Notes: generated from the sequence alone by a model not told the origin. Counted from the first letter of the stretch, positions 18,090 through 28,030 are shown. The stretch: DNA of 64,000 bases from Bacillus massiliigorillae (GCF_000380245.2 NZ_HG428748.1:28298-92297); one strand, 5' to 3'. Numbers and translations are program-made.

Positions 18090-19346
18090 CTATCTAGGTA
18101 CACTAAATAATACTTGCTTGCTTTTAAATAAACGCTGACCATTCGAATCAACCAAAGGACCAAATTCTAGCTTGAACTTTTTATATATGCCAAATTCATC
18201 TTTTCGCATTAAGAACACATGATATTTCTCACCTTTTGCTCCTGGCTCTATAACATCAGGCTCTCTTGGTTCTACCATTCCTTCTGACATAACTCTTGCA
18301 CGATTATCATCTATTTTTAAGATTGAGATAAGACTTGAAAGACTAATAGGTGACTGTGATTTATTATCAATATTGAATTTCATTGTTAATGCCACAATTC
18401 CACTATCACCAAAATTTCTAAATCTATCTTTATTCGTTTCTGTTGGAGTAATTTCAGTATATTGCACTCCGTCTAATGTAATACTTGCTTCACCTAATTG
18501 CTTTGTATCATTAATTCCCGATTTTTCAAAAATCATCTTTTTATCAGCTAAATTTCCAGTTGTTAATTGATCTTGATAGAATTTAGCATCAGCAGCTATC
18601 GCTTGTTTCTGTTCATCATTATAAACAAAATCAAAAATGCCTTCTCCAAGTGTGGCACCTTTAAATGTAGTATCTTTAGCTACTCCACCTTCAATAACGT
18701 ATTTCGGCTTTACTGTTTGCATCGTTGCAAACTCTTCATTAGAGATATTAAATGTCAAAAGACCCGTTACAGTTTCATTAGCCGCAAATTTACCAATTTC
18801 TTTTTCTGTTTTAGAAGCGATGATATCCTTGTCCGCAAGGAAACTTCTTGTATTACTAGGAATATACGTATATTTATCTGTCATTCTAATATTATGTGTA
18901 TTGTTATAATACTTAGGTTCATTTGTACCGTTCGTAATCGTCACTTTAGAAGTTAACACATAACCGTCTGTTTGATTATCAAAGCGCATCGCTACATCTT
19001 GATCCATATCCGTTACCTTAACTAGTTGATAAGCATCAACAGACACTTTAAAACCGTCAAAATCCTTCACAAACTTCGCATCATTATTAGAGTATAAAAC
19101 TTCTACCTTCCCACCGGTTTCTTTTTCAAGATTCGGATTCAATAATTCTGTTGCCTGCTTTGCATCAGAAGAATCTTCTTTTTCAACTGCAGGGTTTGGT
19201 TCAGGCTTTTGTTCCTCAGTAGTCTTTTGTGTTGCCTCTTCCTTTGGCTTTTTTTCATCTGTAGACGTTTTTTCATCATTACCACATGCAGCCAAAACTA
19301 ACATTGCTGATAATGCCATCCCAAGCATTTTCACTCTTTTCATCAT
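18090..19346 (-). CDS. lipoprotein with two Ig-like (DUF5068/DUF4352-type) domains
   Basis: 418 residues. The signal peptide ends in a lipobox, MLVLAACGN, with lipidation at Cys21, followed by a Lys/Glu/Thr-rich linker of about 50 residues. Two beta-rich modules follow (about 80-220 and 270-400), each with alternating hydrophobic strands (YVLTSKVTITNGTNEPK and GIVALTMKFNIDNKSQ), resembling the DUF4352/DUF5068 lipoproteins common in the B. cereus group. It should sit on the outer face of the membrane. I chose the ATG at 19346 for its GGATGGG site; an in-frame ATG at 19361 and a start at 19370 are possible. Single-gene unit, function unknown. Confidence 0.8.
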   Translation of the reverse strand: MMKRVKMLGMALSAMLVLAACGNDEKTSTDEKKPKEEATQKTTEEQKPEPNPAVEKEDSSDAKQATELLNPNLEKETGGKVEVLYSNNDAKFVKDFDGFKVSVDAYQLVKVTDMDQDVAMRFDNQTDGYVLTSKVTITNGTNEPKYYNNTHNIRMTDKYTYIPSNTRSFLADKDIIASKTEKEIGKFAANETVTGLLTFNISNEEFATMQTVKPKYVIEGGVAKDTTFKGATLGEGIFDFVYNDEQKQAIAADAKFYQDQLTTGNLADKKMIFEKSGINDTKQLGEASITLDGVQYTEITPTETNKDRFRNFGDSGIVALTMKFNIDNKSQSPISLSSLISILKIDDNRARVMSEGMVEPREPDVIEPGAKGEKYHVFLMRKDEFGIYKKFKLEFGPLVDSNGQRLFKSKQVLFSVPR

Positions 19347-19370
19347 TATCCCATCCTTCATTCCAATCAT

Positions 19371-19749
19371 TACTTATAAAAACAACTGCAATTATGTCAA
19401 TATTTCCTTTAATTATGTATCATTGAATCAAATTCTCGTCAAACACATGTCGAAATTTGTATGAGTATTAAGCATGATTTTACGTTCCACTTTCTAGCCA
19501 TACTCTCGTAAATAGAAATTGGTTTAGGTATAATACACCTCCATTCCAACACAACAATCAGGACTTCCGAAATATGAACATCCCCAAAGAACGTTTTTAT
19601 CATTCGTTTGTACTGTTTTTGTAAAAAAATGAGTGTCTATACTGTTCTACTCGCATTTCATATATAGGTAACGTTACTTCTATTTGTAAACAGGGTATTA
19701 ACTTATTGCTTATTCTTTTCATGTAATGAGAAATGAGGAGGGAAAAATC
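19371..19749. other. intergenic region between divergent genes
   Basis: Lies between the lipoprotein gene (minus) and the channel gene (plus) and should hold both promoters. A TATAAT occurs around 19530 within GGTATAATACACC. No further gene or strong secondary structure was seen. Confidence 0.3.
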
Positions 19750-20124
19750 ATGATTTCTTTTTTATTAACACTAAAGAAATTTTTATCTGGTTTAGCACAC
19801 GCATTTAAATCTGAGGAGTCAAAGATTTTAACATTTTTAATCGTGATGTTATTAATATCCGGTACATTCTTCTATTCTTCCGTTGAAGGCTTCTCGTACA
19901 TAGATGCTCTCTATCATTCTGTTTTAACTTTAACAACTGTGGGTGATAGTGGATTAATTGTACAAACTACCTTCGGAAAAATCTTTTCTATTGTATATAT
20001 CTTCGCTGGAATTGGAATTATGTTTGGGTTTCTTTATAATATTTCAGCTGGAATCTATAAATCTTATCATGAAAAAGATAAGGAAAAAGAATCCGAAGAA
20101 CCGAAGAAATCTGCACAAACTTAA
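19750..20124 (+). CDS. NaK-like two-helix cation channel
   Basis: 124 residues. A short amphipathic M0 helix (MISFLLTLKKFLSG) leads to transmembrane helix M1 (about 27-45), a pore helix and filter, and M2 (about 72-95). The tail is Lys/Glu-rich. It aligns by eye with the B. cereus NaK channel (ISGTFFYSSVEG against ISGTIFYSTVEG). The selectivity filter, at residues 63-67 as in NaK, reads TVGDS instead of TVGDG. It probably forms a tetrameric cation channel; selectivity cannot be deduced. The ATG at 19750 is preceded by GAGGAGGG, which makes it preferable to an upstream in-frame ATG at 19726. A terminator follows directly. Confidence 0.9.
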   Translation: MISFLLTLKKFLSGLAHAFKSEESKILTFLIVMLLISGTFFYSSVEGFSYIDALYHSVLTLTTVGDSGLIVQTTFGKIFSIVYIFAGIGIMFGFLYNISAGIYKSYHEKDKEKESEEPKKSAQT

Positions 20125-20153
20125 GAACCACTGCAAGCGCAGTGGTTCTCTTT
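20125..20153 (+). terminator. terminator of the channel gene
   Basis: A perfect 10-bp GC-rich stem GAACCACTGC/GCAGTGGTTC with loop AAGC (20125-20148), followed by TCTTTTAT, immediately after the channel stop codon. Confidence 0.9.
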
Positions 20154-20172
20154 TATATACTAGTAAATTTAT

Positions 20173-20766
20173 TTATTTATTCGTTTGTTTACTATGACTT
20201 CTTACTATAAAAATGGATGCAATGATACCACCAATGAGACCATCAATCATATCAAACATCGTATCATCAGGATCTCGGCCTTGTGCTGTAAAATGAAATA
20301 ATTTATCACCAGCAAATTCAAGTAGCTCCCATGCGCCTGCTACCGCTAATGCAAACACAATAATATACAAACCAATAAAGAACTTAGGAAGCTGTTTGAC
20401 AAGATTATCTCCTACAATTAACCCCATTAAAATCCAAGCACCATAGCCAATCCAGATACCTGAAGATAAGTGAAGAAAATCATCAAAATGATGAATGCTA
20501 TAAAATCCACCAAACGTTCCTAATCCTACAGCAATAAAAATAAAAACATACGTCATTCCTGCAAATAAATCAGGAAATGCATAGCGTGATTTTCGCTGCC
20601 AAACACCAATAACAATCAAACTAGCAATTGTTAACAAGCCCATGAACGCTTTCGTTCCTCGACCATCAAACAGCATATAGGCACTCCATGCCGTAATGAT
20701 GAGAAAGACTGCCCACCAAATTATTCTAACTATATTTTTCACTGTTGTATTTTTTTGGCTTTCCAT
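20173..20766 (-). CDS. DUF2238-like membrane protein (YjdF family)
   Basis: 197 residues with about six hydrophobic helices. The signature residues are in HHFDDFLHLSSG (about residue 97), GAWELLEFAGD and GRDPDDTMFDMIDGLIGG near the C-terminus. The conserved Asp, His and Glu residues sit at helix ends and could bind metal. I place it in the DUF2238/YjdF family by motif. The start ATG at 20766 has AAAGGA 7 bases upstream; the frame extends 23 codons further without a ribosome site. It is convergent with the channel gene and shares the intervening terminator. Function unknown. Confidence 0.75.
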   Translation of the reverse strand: MESQKNTTVKNIVRIIWWAVFLIITAWSAYMLFDGRGTKAFMGLLTIASLIVIGVWQRKSRYAFPDLFAGMTYVFIFIAVGLGTFGGFYSIHHFDDFLHLSSGIWIGYGAWILMGLIVGDNLVKQLPKFFIGLYIIVFALAVAGAWELLEFAGDKLFHFTAQGRDPDDTMFDMIDGLIGGIIASIFIVRSHSKQTNK

Positions 20767-21125
20767 TTTATTTTCCTTTCTCTTACCTATATTTCTATTG
20801 TATGAACAGATCATAATCCATATTCTCAAAAACATATAAATTACTATATAAGCAAAATAACATACCAGCAGTATTTCATATACGTGAAAATTTATACAAT
20901 CCTCTAAAATACGTCTTCCCCTTTACCACACTTTACATCGGGACTAAACATCTAGAGGATGTAAAAAGTAGATTCATACTATATAGCCCCGACCATGTGT
21001 CACTTTAATTCCAATCAAAAAAGCTGCAGATTTCAACATGCAAACCTTCTACTAAAAATGATTCACCTATTAATCTAACTATTCAAAGAAGCTATAATAG
21101 TACTAATACATACGGAGGGTAAATC
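20767..21125. other. intergenic region with ROK gene promoter
   Basis: Divergent promoter region. A TATAAT at 21093-21098 lies about 28 bases before the ROK start codon, with a weak TTAATC 17 bases upstream. CGGAGGG at the ROK start is a strong ribosome site. No other gene is visible. Confidence 0.4.
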
Positions 21126-22379
21126 ATGTTAAAAAAATTCACTGGCAATCTATCTCAAAAAGAGAAAAGCTTGAAAGAATTATATAAATTAATTTTTGAA
21201 AATGGTTCAGTCTCTAAAGGGGATTTAATCAAACTAACTGGAATGAGACAAACAACTTGTACGCGGTTAATTGATGAATTACTCGTTTCAGGACTAATCA
21301 AGGAATGCGGCTACGGTGAATCTAGCGGTGGGCGTAAACCACTAATGTACGAAATCAATAAAAATATTAACTACGTTATTGGAATAGATATATCAAGAAC
21401 ATACACAAAAATTTTATTAATGGATTTAAGTTTTAGCATTATTGCTCAAGCAAAATTCAAAATGAATGAAACGACTACACCAGATGTTACAATTGATCTT
21501 ATCATCTCCCATATAAATAAGATGATGAAATTGTATCAATTAACTAAAGATGATATTTTAGGTATCGGAATCGGAACAATAGGCCCTCTTAATCGTGAAA
21601 AAGGGATTATTATTAACCCGAATAACTTCCCCTCGGATGGATGGGAAAATATTAAAATTTGCGAACGCTTAAATGATGTACTTCAACTACATACAATTCT
21701 GGAATATGGAGCCAATACTGCCCTTCTTGCAGAATATAGTCAAGAACCTTTTAATCAATTTCGCAATGTTATTCATGTCATTAAAGGTACTGGAACACGC
21801 ACTGGTATCATTATGGATGGTAGATTAGTTTTAGGAACGGACAAACTGAGCAGTCTGGGACAAGGTCATATGATTGTTGATTTATATGGAAGAAAATGCA
21901 GTTGTGGAAGTAATGGATGTATAAACGCCTATTCCTCTATATCAGCTATGAAAAATGATATTATCGACGCCATCCAACAAGGTGCGCCATCACTTATCAC
22001 AAATAAAGTATCAAATATAGAAGATATTGATTTCAATGATATTTGCCAAGCTGTTAACGATGGTGATCCTCTCTCAACACGTATTGTTCAAAATGCTGCT
22101 TATTATACAGGTGTTGGACTTGCAAATTTAGCACAAGTCCTATTCCCAGATCTTATTATATTAAGTGGTCCTACTTATACTAATATGGAATTGTTTTATG
22201 ATGTAGTAACTTCAACTGCTTCAAAACGTTGTGAAAAAATGTATAGTAATCAAAGAATCATTTTTAGTAGAGGACAGCTTGGAGAAAATGCCACGGCAAT
22301 TGGTGCTGGTCGAATAGTGTTGGAGCATTTTTTAGCAGATTCAGCAAGTAACGGAACACTAAATAAACTGTATATTTAA
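21126..22379 (+). CDS. ROK family transcriptional repressor (NagC/XylR type)
   Basis: 417 residues. The N-terminal winged helix (residues 12-75, GDLIKLTGMRQTTCTRLIDELL) precedes the ROK domain. That domain has the zinc motif KCSCGSNGCINAYSS and a GH upstream of it. The catalytic Asp of ROK kinases appears lost, since the usual NDxN context reads YGANTALLAE, so this should be a sugar-binding regulator and not a kinase. It stands alone and divergent from the membrane gene. The MFS carrier on the opposite strand downstream could be a target. Inducer unknown. Confidence 0.9.
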   Translation: MLKKFTGNLSQKEKSLKELYKLIFENGSVSKGDLIKLTGMRQTTCTRLIDELLVSGLIKECGYGESSGGRKPLMYEINKNINYVIGIDISRTYTKILLMDLSFSIIAQAKFKMNETTTPDVTIDLIISHINKMMKLYQLTKDDILGIGIGTIGPLNREKGIIINPNNFPSDGWENIKICERLNDVLQLHTILEYGANTALLAEYSQEPFNQFRNVIHVIKGTGTRTGIIMDGRLVLGTDKLSSLGQGHMIVDLYGRKCSCGSNGCINAYSSISAMKNDIIDAIQQGAPSLITNKVSNIEDIDFNDICQAVNDGDPLSTRIVQNAAYYTGVGLANLAQVLFPDLIILSGPTYTNMELFYDVVTSTASKRCEKMYSNQRIIFSRGQLGENATAIGAGRIVLEHFLADSASNGTLNKLYI

Positions 22380-22381
22380 CA

Positions 22382-22410
22382 AAGAAGGAAGCACAAAAAG
22401 CTTCCTTCTT
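22382..22410 (+). terminator. terminator after the ROK gene
   Basis: AAGAAGGAAGC pairs perfectly with GCTTCCTTCTT across a 7-base A-rich loop, immediately after the ROK stop codon. Confidence 0.8.
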
Positions 22411-22594
22411 TAACATATCAATCCCTTTTATTCAGGTAAATCAATATTTAAACTATTAACTTTTCTTTTGAATCCACTCGTTTTAATAGTTAAGAAGATA
22501 AAACCATATTCCAAAAAGTAAACTGAAATCTATGTTTTTGTTAGATTATGGGATTATACAATACGCCAAACAAATGATTATTATATTCTTGAAG

Positions 22595-23878
22595 TTATTG
22601 TTTTTGAGATGATAATTTTTTAATTGAAGGTTGTTTTATAATAAGATGATTTTCTTTCACGGATGTTCGATCAGGGTTTGTAAAGATGATAAAGAGCAAG
22701 CTAAAAACGAATACAACAGAAGCACCTACAGTAATCGAATAATTGAATCCTAACGTTGTATTGCCATTTGCTAATTGCACTACCCAACCTGTGACAAGCG
22801 GTCCAATAATTCCTGCTAAATTGGCTAATCCAATTAACGTACCAGAAGCTAATCCTGGTCTTTCAGGAAGTAATTGATTCGCAATTTGTGGGGCAATAGA
22901 AAATACTGTATTAACAAGCATGACCCCAAACGCTAATGCAATGACAGCTCCAACGATTGAGTGAACAACTGTAGTGAGATATAAAGCAATGGAAGCTAAA
23001 ATTAAAGCATACCCTGCTACAAAAACTCTAGACTTTCTATGACTTTTCGTTTTTCTTAGTACATAATCAGATAACATTGCTGCCAATACGGAACCAACAG
23101 AAGTAAAAATCCCTATTCCAGCAACCGTATATCCCATATACGTTGGAGATAAATGAATGATTTCCGTTAAATAAATAGGCATCCAAACAAAAGACCAGCT
23201 TAAAATCCAAAATGCTGAGAAAAAAGCTAAGATTGTAAAAATGAAATCTTTCTTCATCAATCGTTTGATTAGTACAGACCACTTTATTTTCGGTAACTCG
23301 TTCTTAGATACTTCGCTTATTTTTTGTTTTTTAGGCTGTTCTTTACCGAATATAGTCCACAAAATAACCCAAATTAGGCTTAACGTTCCTAAGAAACCAA
23401 ATGCAATTCTCCAGCTATAAGTATGAACAATCAGAATCAGAAGAGGAGCTATTACTTTCGCCCCCATACTTCCACAGTTAGCTAAAGACAATGCAAATGC
23501 CCTGCGCTCAGGAGGAAACCATTTACTAATTTGGTTTACCGCTGTGGCAAGATAAGGACCTTCAAAAGCTCCAAGTATAACCCTTGTTATAACAAGAAGT
23601 GTTAATCCTTGAATGGCAAATGCACTGAACTGAGCAACAGTCCATGCAATAGCCATAACGATAAGCAATTTCTTCGTACCGAATTTATCAATCAACGCAG
23701 CACCAAAGATTCCTCCTATTGAAAATAACCAATAAAACGAACTTCCAACTAATCCCCACTCCGCATATGTCAGATTTAAATCTGACATAATCGGAACTGC
23801 CGCATAACCAACAATCGCTTTATCTGCATAATTGATGATATAAATAAAGAATAAAAACAGCACAATCACCCAACGCAT
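22595..23878 (-). CDS. MFS transporter, anion:cation symporter type
   Basis: 427 residues, 12 predicted transmembrane helices with a central cytoplasmic loop (IFGKEQPKKQKISE). Helix 1 carries NYADKAIVGYAAVPIM, and the 2-3 loop has the MFS signature DKFGTKKLL. FEGPYLATAVNQISKWFPPERRAF in two parts matches the ACS family that carries hexuronates, glucarate and related organic anions. The ATG at 23878 has GGAGG 6 bases upstream. The substrate cannot be told from sequence. The gene follows an RNase Z-like hydrolase on the same strand (134-base gap) and may share its transcript. Confidence 0.85.
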   Translation of the reverse strand: MRWVIVLFLFFIYIINYADKAIVGYAAVPIMSDLNLTYAEWGLVGSSFYWLFSIGGIFGAALIDKFGTKKLLIVMAIAWTVAQFSAFAIQGLTLLVITRVILGAFEGPYLATAVNQISKWFPPERRAFALSLANCGSMGAKVIAPLLILIVHTYSWRIAFGFLGTLSLIWVILWTIFGKEQPKKQKISEVSKNELPKIKWSVLIKRLMKKDFIFTILAFFSAFWILSWSFVWMPIYLTEIIHLSPTYMGYTVAGIGIFTSVGSVLAAMLSDYVLRKTKSHRKSRVFVAGYALILASIALYLTTVVHSIVGAVIALAFGVMLVNTVFSIAPQIANQLLPERPGLASGTLIGLANLAGIIGPLVTGWVVQLANGNTTLGFNYSITVGASVVFVFSLLFIIFTNPDRTSVKENHLIIKQPSIKKLSSQKQ

Positions 23879-24012
23879 CAAATTCCTCCTTTTACAAAAG
23901 TGATTTTCTCAATCAAATTACCAACGATTTCTAAATAACGATTTAAACATGTTAAGTACTTCTAAGGATGAATATGTTTCTTTTCCGTTGGGCTAATAAT
24001 AGTAATCTTTTA

Positions 24013-24846
24013 TTATACCTGTACTGTCTCTAAATCCTTCCCTACGTACAATTTACCTTGGAATTTTGCTGACGCTTCACGATATGTTTTTTCTTCATCA
24101 ATACCGGGTAAAAAATGCGTTAATATCAGTTTTTCTACATTTGCTTCTTGCGCAATTGTAGCAGCCTGAGAAGGAGTACAGTGCTCTTTTTGCAGTTCAT
24201 TCCATATTTTGATTAATTCAGGGTCAGTGGCATTTTCATATATTTCATTTGAAGTTAAACTCGCATCAAGCACCAAAATATCGGCATTCTCTGCTAATTT
24301 AATAATCTCCTTAGTTGGTGCAGTATCTCCAGAAAATACAACACTCTTATCTCCAATTTGGAATCGGTAAGCATATGTTTGTACATTGTGTATCATTTCA
24401 GCAGCCGTAATCTCTACATCTAATCCACAATTTTCAACAGTTCCTGGTTGTTCAATCTCAATAATCTTCACATCCAATACACCGTTTCCTGGTCTGCCCA
24501 ATGACATTCTGTAAGCGATATCATCTTTAAACAAATCTAACAGAGTGTCATGAAAATGCTTCATTCCTTTAGGACCAACTACCGTTAGTTCCCTTCTTCC
24601 TAATCCCCAACCACCTAACAAGAAGTTTCCATAGCCAAACAAATGATCAGAGTGTAAGTGCGTCATAAATAAATAATTAATCTTACTAGGACAAATTCCC
24701 GCTTTCATTAATTGATATGTAACACCTTCACCACTATCAACCAGCACATGCGTTCCATCAACTGTTAATAGCTGTGACGGACCTTTACGCTCCAAATCTG
24801 GTCTAGGACTTCCTGTCCCAAGCATTGTTACTTCAATTTGTTCCAT
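24013..24846 (-). CDS. MBL-fold hydrolase, RNase Z/arylsulfatase-like
   Basis: 277 residues. Metallo-beta-lactamase fold with metal ligands in MTHLHSDHLFGYG (His63, His65, Asp67, His68), a further His in MIHNVQTYAYRF, the Asp in VVFSGDTAPTKE and a His in LILTHFLPG. The lactonase/RNase Z subgroup has this order. The start ATG at 24846 has GGAGGGG 6 bases upstream. It is cytosolic and lies upstream of an organic-anion-type carrier, so it may hydrolyse a small ester, lactone or sulfate rather than tRNA precursors. Substrate unknown. Confidence 0.82.
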   Translation of the reverse strand: MEQIEVTMLGTGSPRPDLERKGPSQLLTVDGTHVLVDSGEGVTYQLMKAGICPSKINYLFMTHLHSDHLFGYGNFLLGGWGLGRRELTVVGPKGMKHFHDTLLDLFKDDIAYRMSLGRPGNGVLDVKIIEIEQPGTVENCGLDVEITAAEMIHNVQTYAYRFQIGDKSVVFSGDTAPTKEIIKLAENADILVLDASLTSNEIYENATDPELIKIWNELQKEHCTPSQAATIAQEANVEKLILTHFLPGIDEEKTYREASAKFQGKLYVGKDLETVQV

Positions 24847-25098
24847 GTTATACCCCTCCAATAATCTTTTTAAATTTAATCACCGTGCTCACCTTGTCAA
24901 TTTCCATTTTAAGTTAAGGTAATTTTATACATTTTAACCATTTTAGTCAAAAGTTTTTTTGTATTTTTTGAGTTAAATAATTTTACCCAATAAAATATCG
25001 GATATCGTACTTACAAAACTGAACCACCATAAAACTAATATCCAAAAAAGTTAAAAGTAGACGTATTCTAGATCAAATACGAAACCCATGCCAAACAA
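24847..25098. other. AT-rich intergenic region, no gene seen
   Basis: Between the MBL-fold gene start and the gabD terminator. It must contain the promoter of the MBL/MFS pair. No clear box or repeat could be assigned. Confidence 0.25.
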
Positions 25099-25132
25099 AA
25101 AGAGCTAACAACCTACTGGTTGTTAGCTCTTT
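25099..25132 (-). terminator. bidirectional terminator after gabD
   Basis: A perfect 15-bp stem AAAGAGCTAACAACC/GGTTGTTAGCTCTTT with loop TACT and A/T runs on both sides, 43 bases after the gabD stop. Confidence 0.92.
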
Positions 25133-25174
25133 AACATTCTATATACTTCTTATTAAAGGGGTGTAAATAAGAAT

Positions 25175-26566
25175 TTATAAGTTTCCAATGGATAAATATT
25201 TTGTTTCTAAGTAAGGCTCAATGCCTTCAAGACCACCTTCACGTCCAATTCCGCTTTCTTTCATACCACCAAATGGTACATGAGCACCTGAAGGAGCACC
25301 ATCGTTCCATCCGACAATACCAAATTGTAAATGTTCATGTAAGTACGTACCTGTTTTATAATCGTTTGTGAAGAAGTAAGCAGCAAGTCCATATGGAGTG
25401 CTATTTGCAATTTCTACCGCATCTTCGATTTCTTTAAAACTGATAAGCGGAGCTACAGGTCCAAACGTTTCTTCCTGCATAATCTTCATATCTTCATTAA
25501 CATTTTTTAAAACCGTAGGATAAACGAAGAAATAACCTTTTTCTTTATTCGCATCATATTCATTTCCAACTAGAACTTCTGCACCTTTATCAACGGCATC
25601 TTGAATTTGCTCAACAATCTTTGTATATCCTTTTTCATTAATGACTGGTCCGATTTGCGTGTCCTTTTCAAGCCCATTACCAACTTTTAATTTCATAACT
25701 TCTGCCGCCAATTTAGCGGAGAACTCTTCGATTACATTTTCATGCACAATGATACGATTTGCACACACACAAGTTTGTCCAGCATTTCGAAACTTCGATA
25801 TAATTGTTTGATTGACAACCACATCCAAATCAGCATCTTCTGCAATAATAAGTGGAGCATGACCACCTAATTCCATCGTGACATGTTTTACAGTATCAGC
25901 ACTATTTTTGATTAATGCCTTTCCGACAGGAGTAGAACCTGTAAACGTGATTTTCCGTACAAATTCACTACTTGTGAACAACTCTCCTACCTCTTTTCCA
26001 TCACCAATAACATATTGAATTGCATCTTTCGGAATCCCAACTTCATGTGCAAGTTCAACTAATTTAATAGTCGTTAATGGTGTATCTTCCGCAGGCTTCA
26101 CAATGAATGTACATCCAGCAGCTAAAGCAGGTGCAGCTTTTCTTGTCATCATTGCCGCTGGAAAATTCCATGGTGTAATCGCAGCTACTAATCCAATTGG
26201 TTCTCTACTTACGATAATTCGTTTTGTTTCAGTAGCAGCTGGAATTGTACGTCCATAAATCCGTTTTGCTTCTTCCGCATACCAGTCAATATAGCTCGTT
26301 GCATAATCAACTTCACCCAAGGACTCACTAAGAGGTTTTCCGTTTTCTAGCGTCATCACTTCTGCGATTTCTTCTTTTTGTTCCTGGATTTTATCAGACC
26401 ATTTTCTTAATAATCTTGAACGTTCATGAGCGTTCACTTTAGACCATTTCTTAAAGCTATCATGGCCATTCTCCAACGCTTGTTGTATTTCATCCAAAGT
26501 GTTAACTCTTACTTCTGAGATTAATTTGCCTGTGGCTGGGTTGTTTACTTTAAAATAGTTTGTCAT
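25175..26566 (-). CDS. gabD: succinate-semialdehyde dehydrogenase
   Basis: 463 residues. Oxidises succinic semialdehyde to succinate with NAD(P), the second step of GABA use. ALDH motifs: TPWNFPAAMM, FTGSTPVGKAL (cofactor loop), the general base Glu232 in TMELGGHAPL, and catalytic Cys266 in NAGQTCVCANR, with a second Cys two residues on as in redox-sensitive SSADHs. The ATG at 26566 has GAGGTG 9 bases upstream and is preferred to a GTG at 26578. It follows gabT after 36 bases in an operon. Confidence 0.93.
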   Translation of the reverse strand: MTNYFKVNNPATGKLISEVRVNTLDEIQQALENGHDSFKKWSKVNAHERSRLLRKWSDKIQEQKEEIAEVMTLENGKPLSESLGEVDYATSYIDWYAEEAKRIYGRTIPAATETKRIIVSREPIGLVAAITPWNFPAAMMTRKAAPALAAGCTFIVKPAEDTPLTTIKLVELAHEVGIPKDAIQYVIGDGKEVGELFTSSEFVRKITFTGSTPVGKALIKNSADTVKHVTMELGGHAPLIIAEDADLDVVVNQTIISKFRNAGQTCVCANRIIVHENVIEEFSAKLAAEVMKLKVGNGLEKDTQIGPVINEKGYTKIVEQIQDAVDKGAEVLVGNEYDANKEKGYFFVYPTVLKNVNEDMKIMQEETFGPVAPLISFKEIEDAVEIANSTPYGLAAYFFTNDYKTGTYLHEHLQFGIVGWNDGAPSGAHVPFGGMKESGIGREGGLEGIEPYLETKYLSIGNL

Positions 26567-26602
26567 TTCCGGGCACACCTCAATTCTGATTTCATTTACA
26601 CT

Positions 26603-27904
26603 TTATTGAAATGATTTTTCTAAAATAGCAAATCCTTTTTCTAATTCTTCATCAGTGATTACTAATGGTGCTAAGAAACGAATAACATTACCTTTTAAAC
26701 CAGCAGAAAGAAGCAGTAGGCCGTTATCATTTGCATATGTCACAATTTCAGATGTTTTAGCCTTATTCGGTTTTTTACTTAAACGATCTTCAACAATTTC
26801 TACTGCAACCATAGAACCTAAGCGGCGAATCTCTCCAACATAGTCATACTTTTCAGCAAGCTCTTGCAATTTTGCTTCTATTTTCTGTCCAATAACTTCA
26901 GATTTTCCAACTAGCTTTTCTTCTTCCATAATATCAATAACAGCTAATGCAGCTGCACAAGCAACTGGACTTCCTGAATAAGTTCCACCTAATTCACCAG
27001 GTCCTGCTTCATTTAAGATTTCAGTTTTACCAACAACACCGCTCAATGGTAAACCAGCTGCTAAAGATTTTGAAACCGTCATTAAATCAGGTGTAACATC
27101 AAAATGTTCAATCGCAAATAATTTTCCTGTACGACCAAATCCAGTTTGAATTTCATCTGCTACAAACACAATTCCGTTTTCTGTACAGAATTCTCTAACC
27201 GCTTGAACAAATTTTTTCGGAGGAATAATAAATCCACCTTCGCCTTGAACAGGCTCCATAACGATACAAGCAACTGATTCAGGAGCTACTGTAGCAATGA
27301 AGAAGTCTTTGAACTCTTCAATTTTCATGTCAATATACGCTTCATCAGTCATTTCACTTGGTTTTTGATATACATAAGGGAAAGGTGCTTGATAAATTTC
27401 TGGAGCAAATGGTCCAAATCCGAATTTATATGGTTTAACCTTGCTTGTCATTCCCATCGTTAAATTTGTTCTTCCATGATAACCACGAACGAATGAAACA
27501 ACAGCTTGACGACCAGTATAACGACGAGAAATTTTTATCGCATTTTCAACTGCTTCAGCACCTGAATTAAAGAAGATTGCTTGTTTTTCAAAATCACCAG
27601 GTGTTATTTGGCATAATTTTTCAGCAAGAGTAATGTAGCCTTCGTACATCATTACATTGAAACCAGGGTGTAAAAATCTTTCCACTTGTTCTTTTACAGC
27701 TGCCGTTACTTTAGGATGGCTATGACCCACGTTTAATGTTCCAATCGCCCCTGCAAAATCGATCCAATCGTTACCATCGATATCAGTAATTGTTGCTCCT
27801 GAAGCCTTATGGGCAATATTTAAGTTCCCGTTACTTACACCTTTAGGAACATATTTTACTCTTTTTTCTTGTAACTCTTTAGTAGATAAAAATGATGTTG
27901 TCAT
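26603..27904 (-). CDS. gabT: 4-aminobutyrate aminotransferase
   Basis: 433 residues, class III PLP aminotransferase. Transfers the GABA amino group to 2-oxoglutarate to give succinic semialdehyde for gabD. PLP contacts: FFNSGAEAVENA, Asp250 in VADEIQTGFG, and the Schiff-base Lys279 in TVSKSLAAGLPLSG; YHGRTNL is also present. The first gene of the gabTD pair, it is divergent from gabR, whose product should bind the shared promoter. Confidence 0.95.
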   Translation of the reverse strand: MTTSFLSTKELQEKRVKYVPKGVSNGNLNIAHKASGATITDIDGNDWIDFAGAIGTLNVGHSHPKVTAAVKEQVERFLHPGFNVMMYEGYITLAEKLCQITPGDFEKQAIFFNSGAEAVENAIKISRRYTGRQAVVSFVRGYHGRTNLTMGMTSKVKPYKFGFGPFAPEIYQAPFPYVYQKPSEMTDEAYIDMKIEEFKDFFIATVAPESVACIVMEPVQGEGGFIIPPKKFVQAVREFCTENGIVFVADEIQTGFGRTGKLFAIEHFDVTPDLMTVSKSLAAGLPLSGVVGKTEILNEAGPGELGGTYSGSPVACAAALAVIDIMEEEKLVGKSEVIGQKIEAKLQELAEKYDYVGEIRRLGSMVAVEIVEDRLSKKPNKAKTSEIVTYANDNGLLLLSAGLKGNVIRFLAPLVITDEELEKGFAILEKSFQ

Positions 27905-27969
27905 TGTTATTCCCCCACACTGTTTTATTATTAGAATAATAAGAATTTAATGATATTTTTACATCATTT

Positions 27970-28012
27970 TGGTACAATGAAAAGTACCAAAGAGAAGAAA
28001 TTAAAGGTACCA
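27970..28012. promoter_or_regulatory. candidate GabR operator between gabT and gabR
   Basis: Within the 126-base divergent region, GTACCA occurs as a direct repeat at 27984-27989 and 28007-28012, and its inverse TGGTAC lies at 27970-27975. B. subtilis GabR binds a pair of direct ATACCA-type repeats in the gabT promoter, so these are the best candidates. The spacing (23 bases) is shorter than in B. subtilis. Confidence 0.5.
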
Positions 28013-28030
28013 GAGATTTGAGGGATAAAC

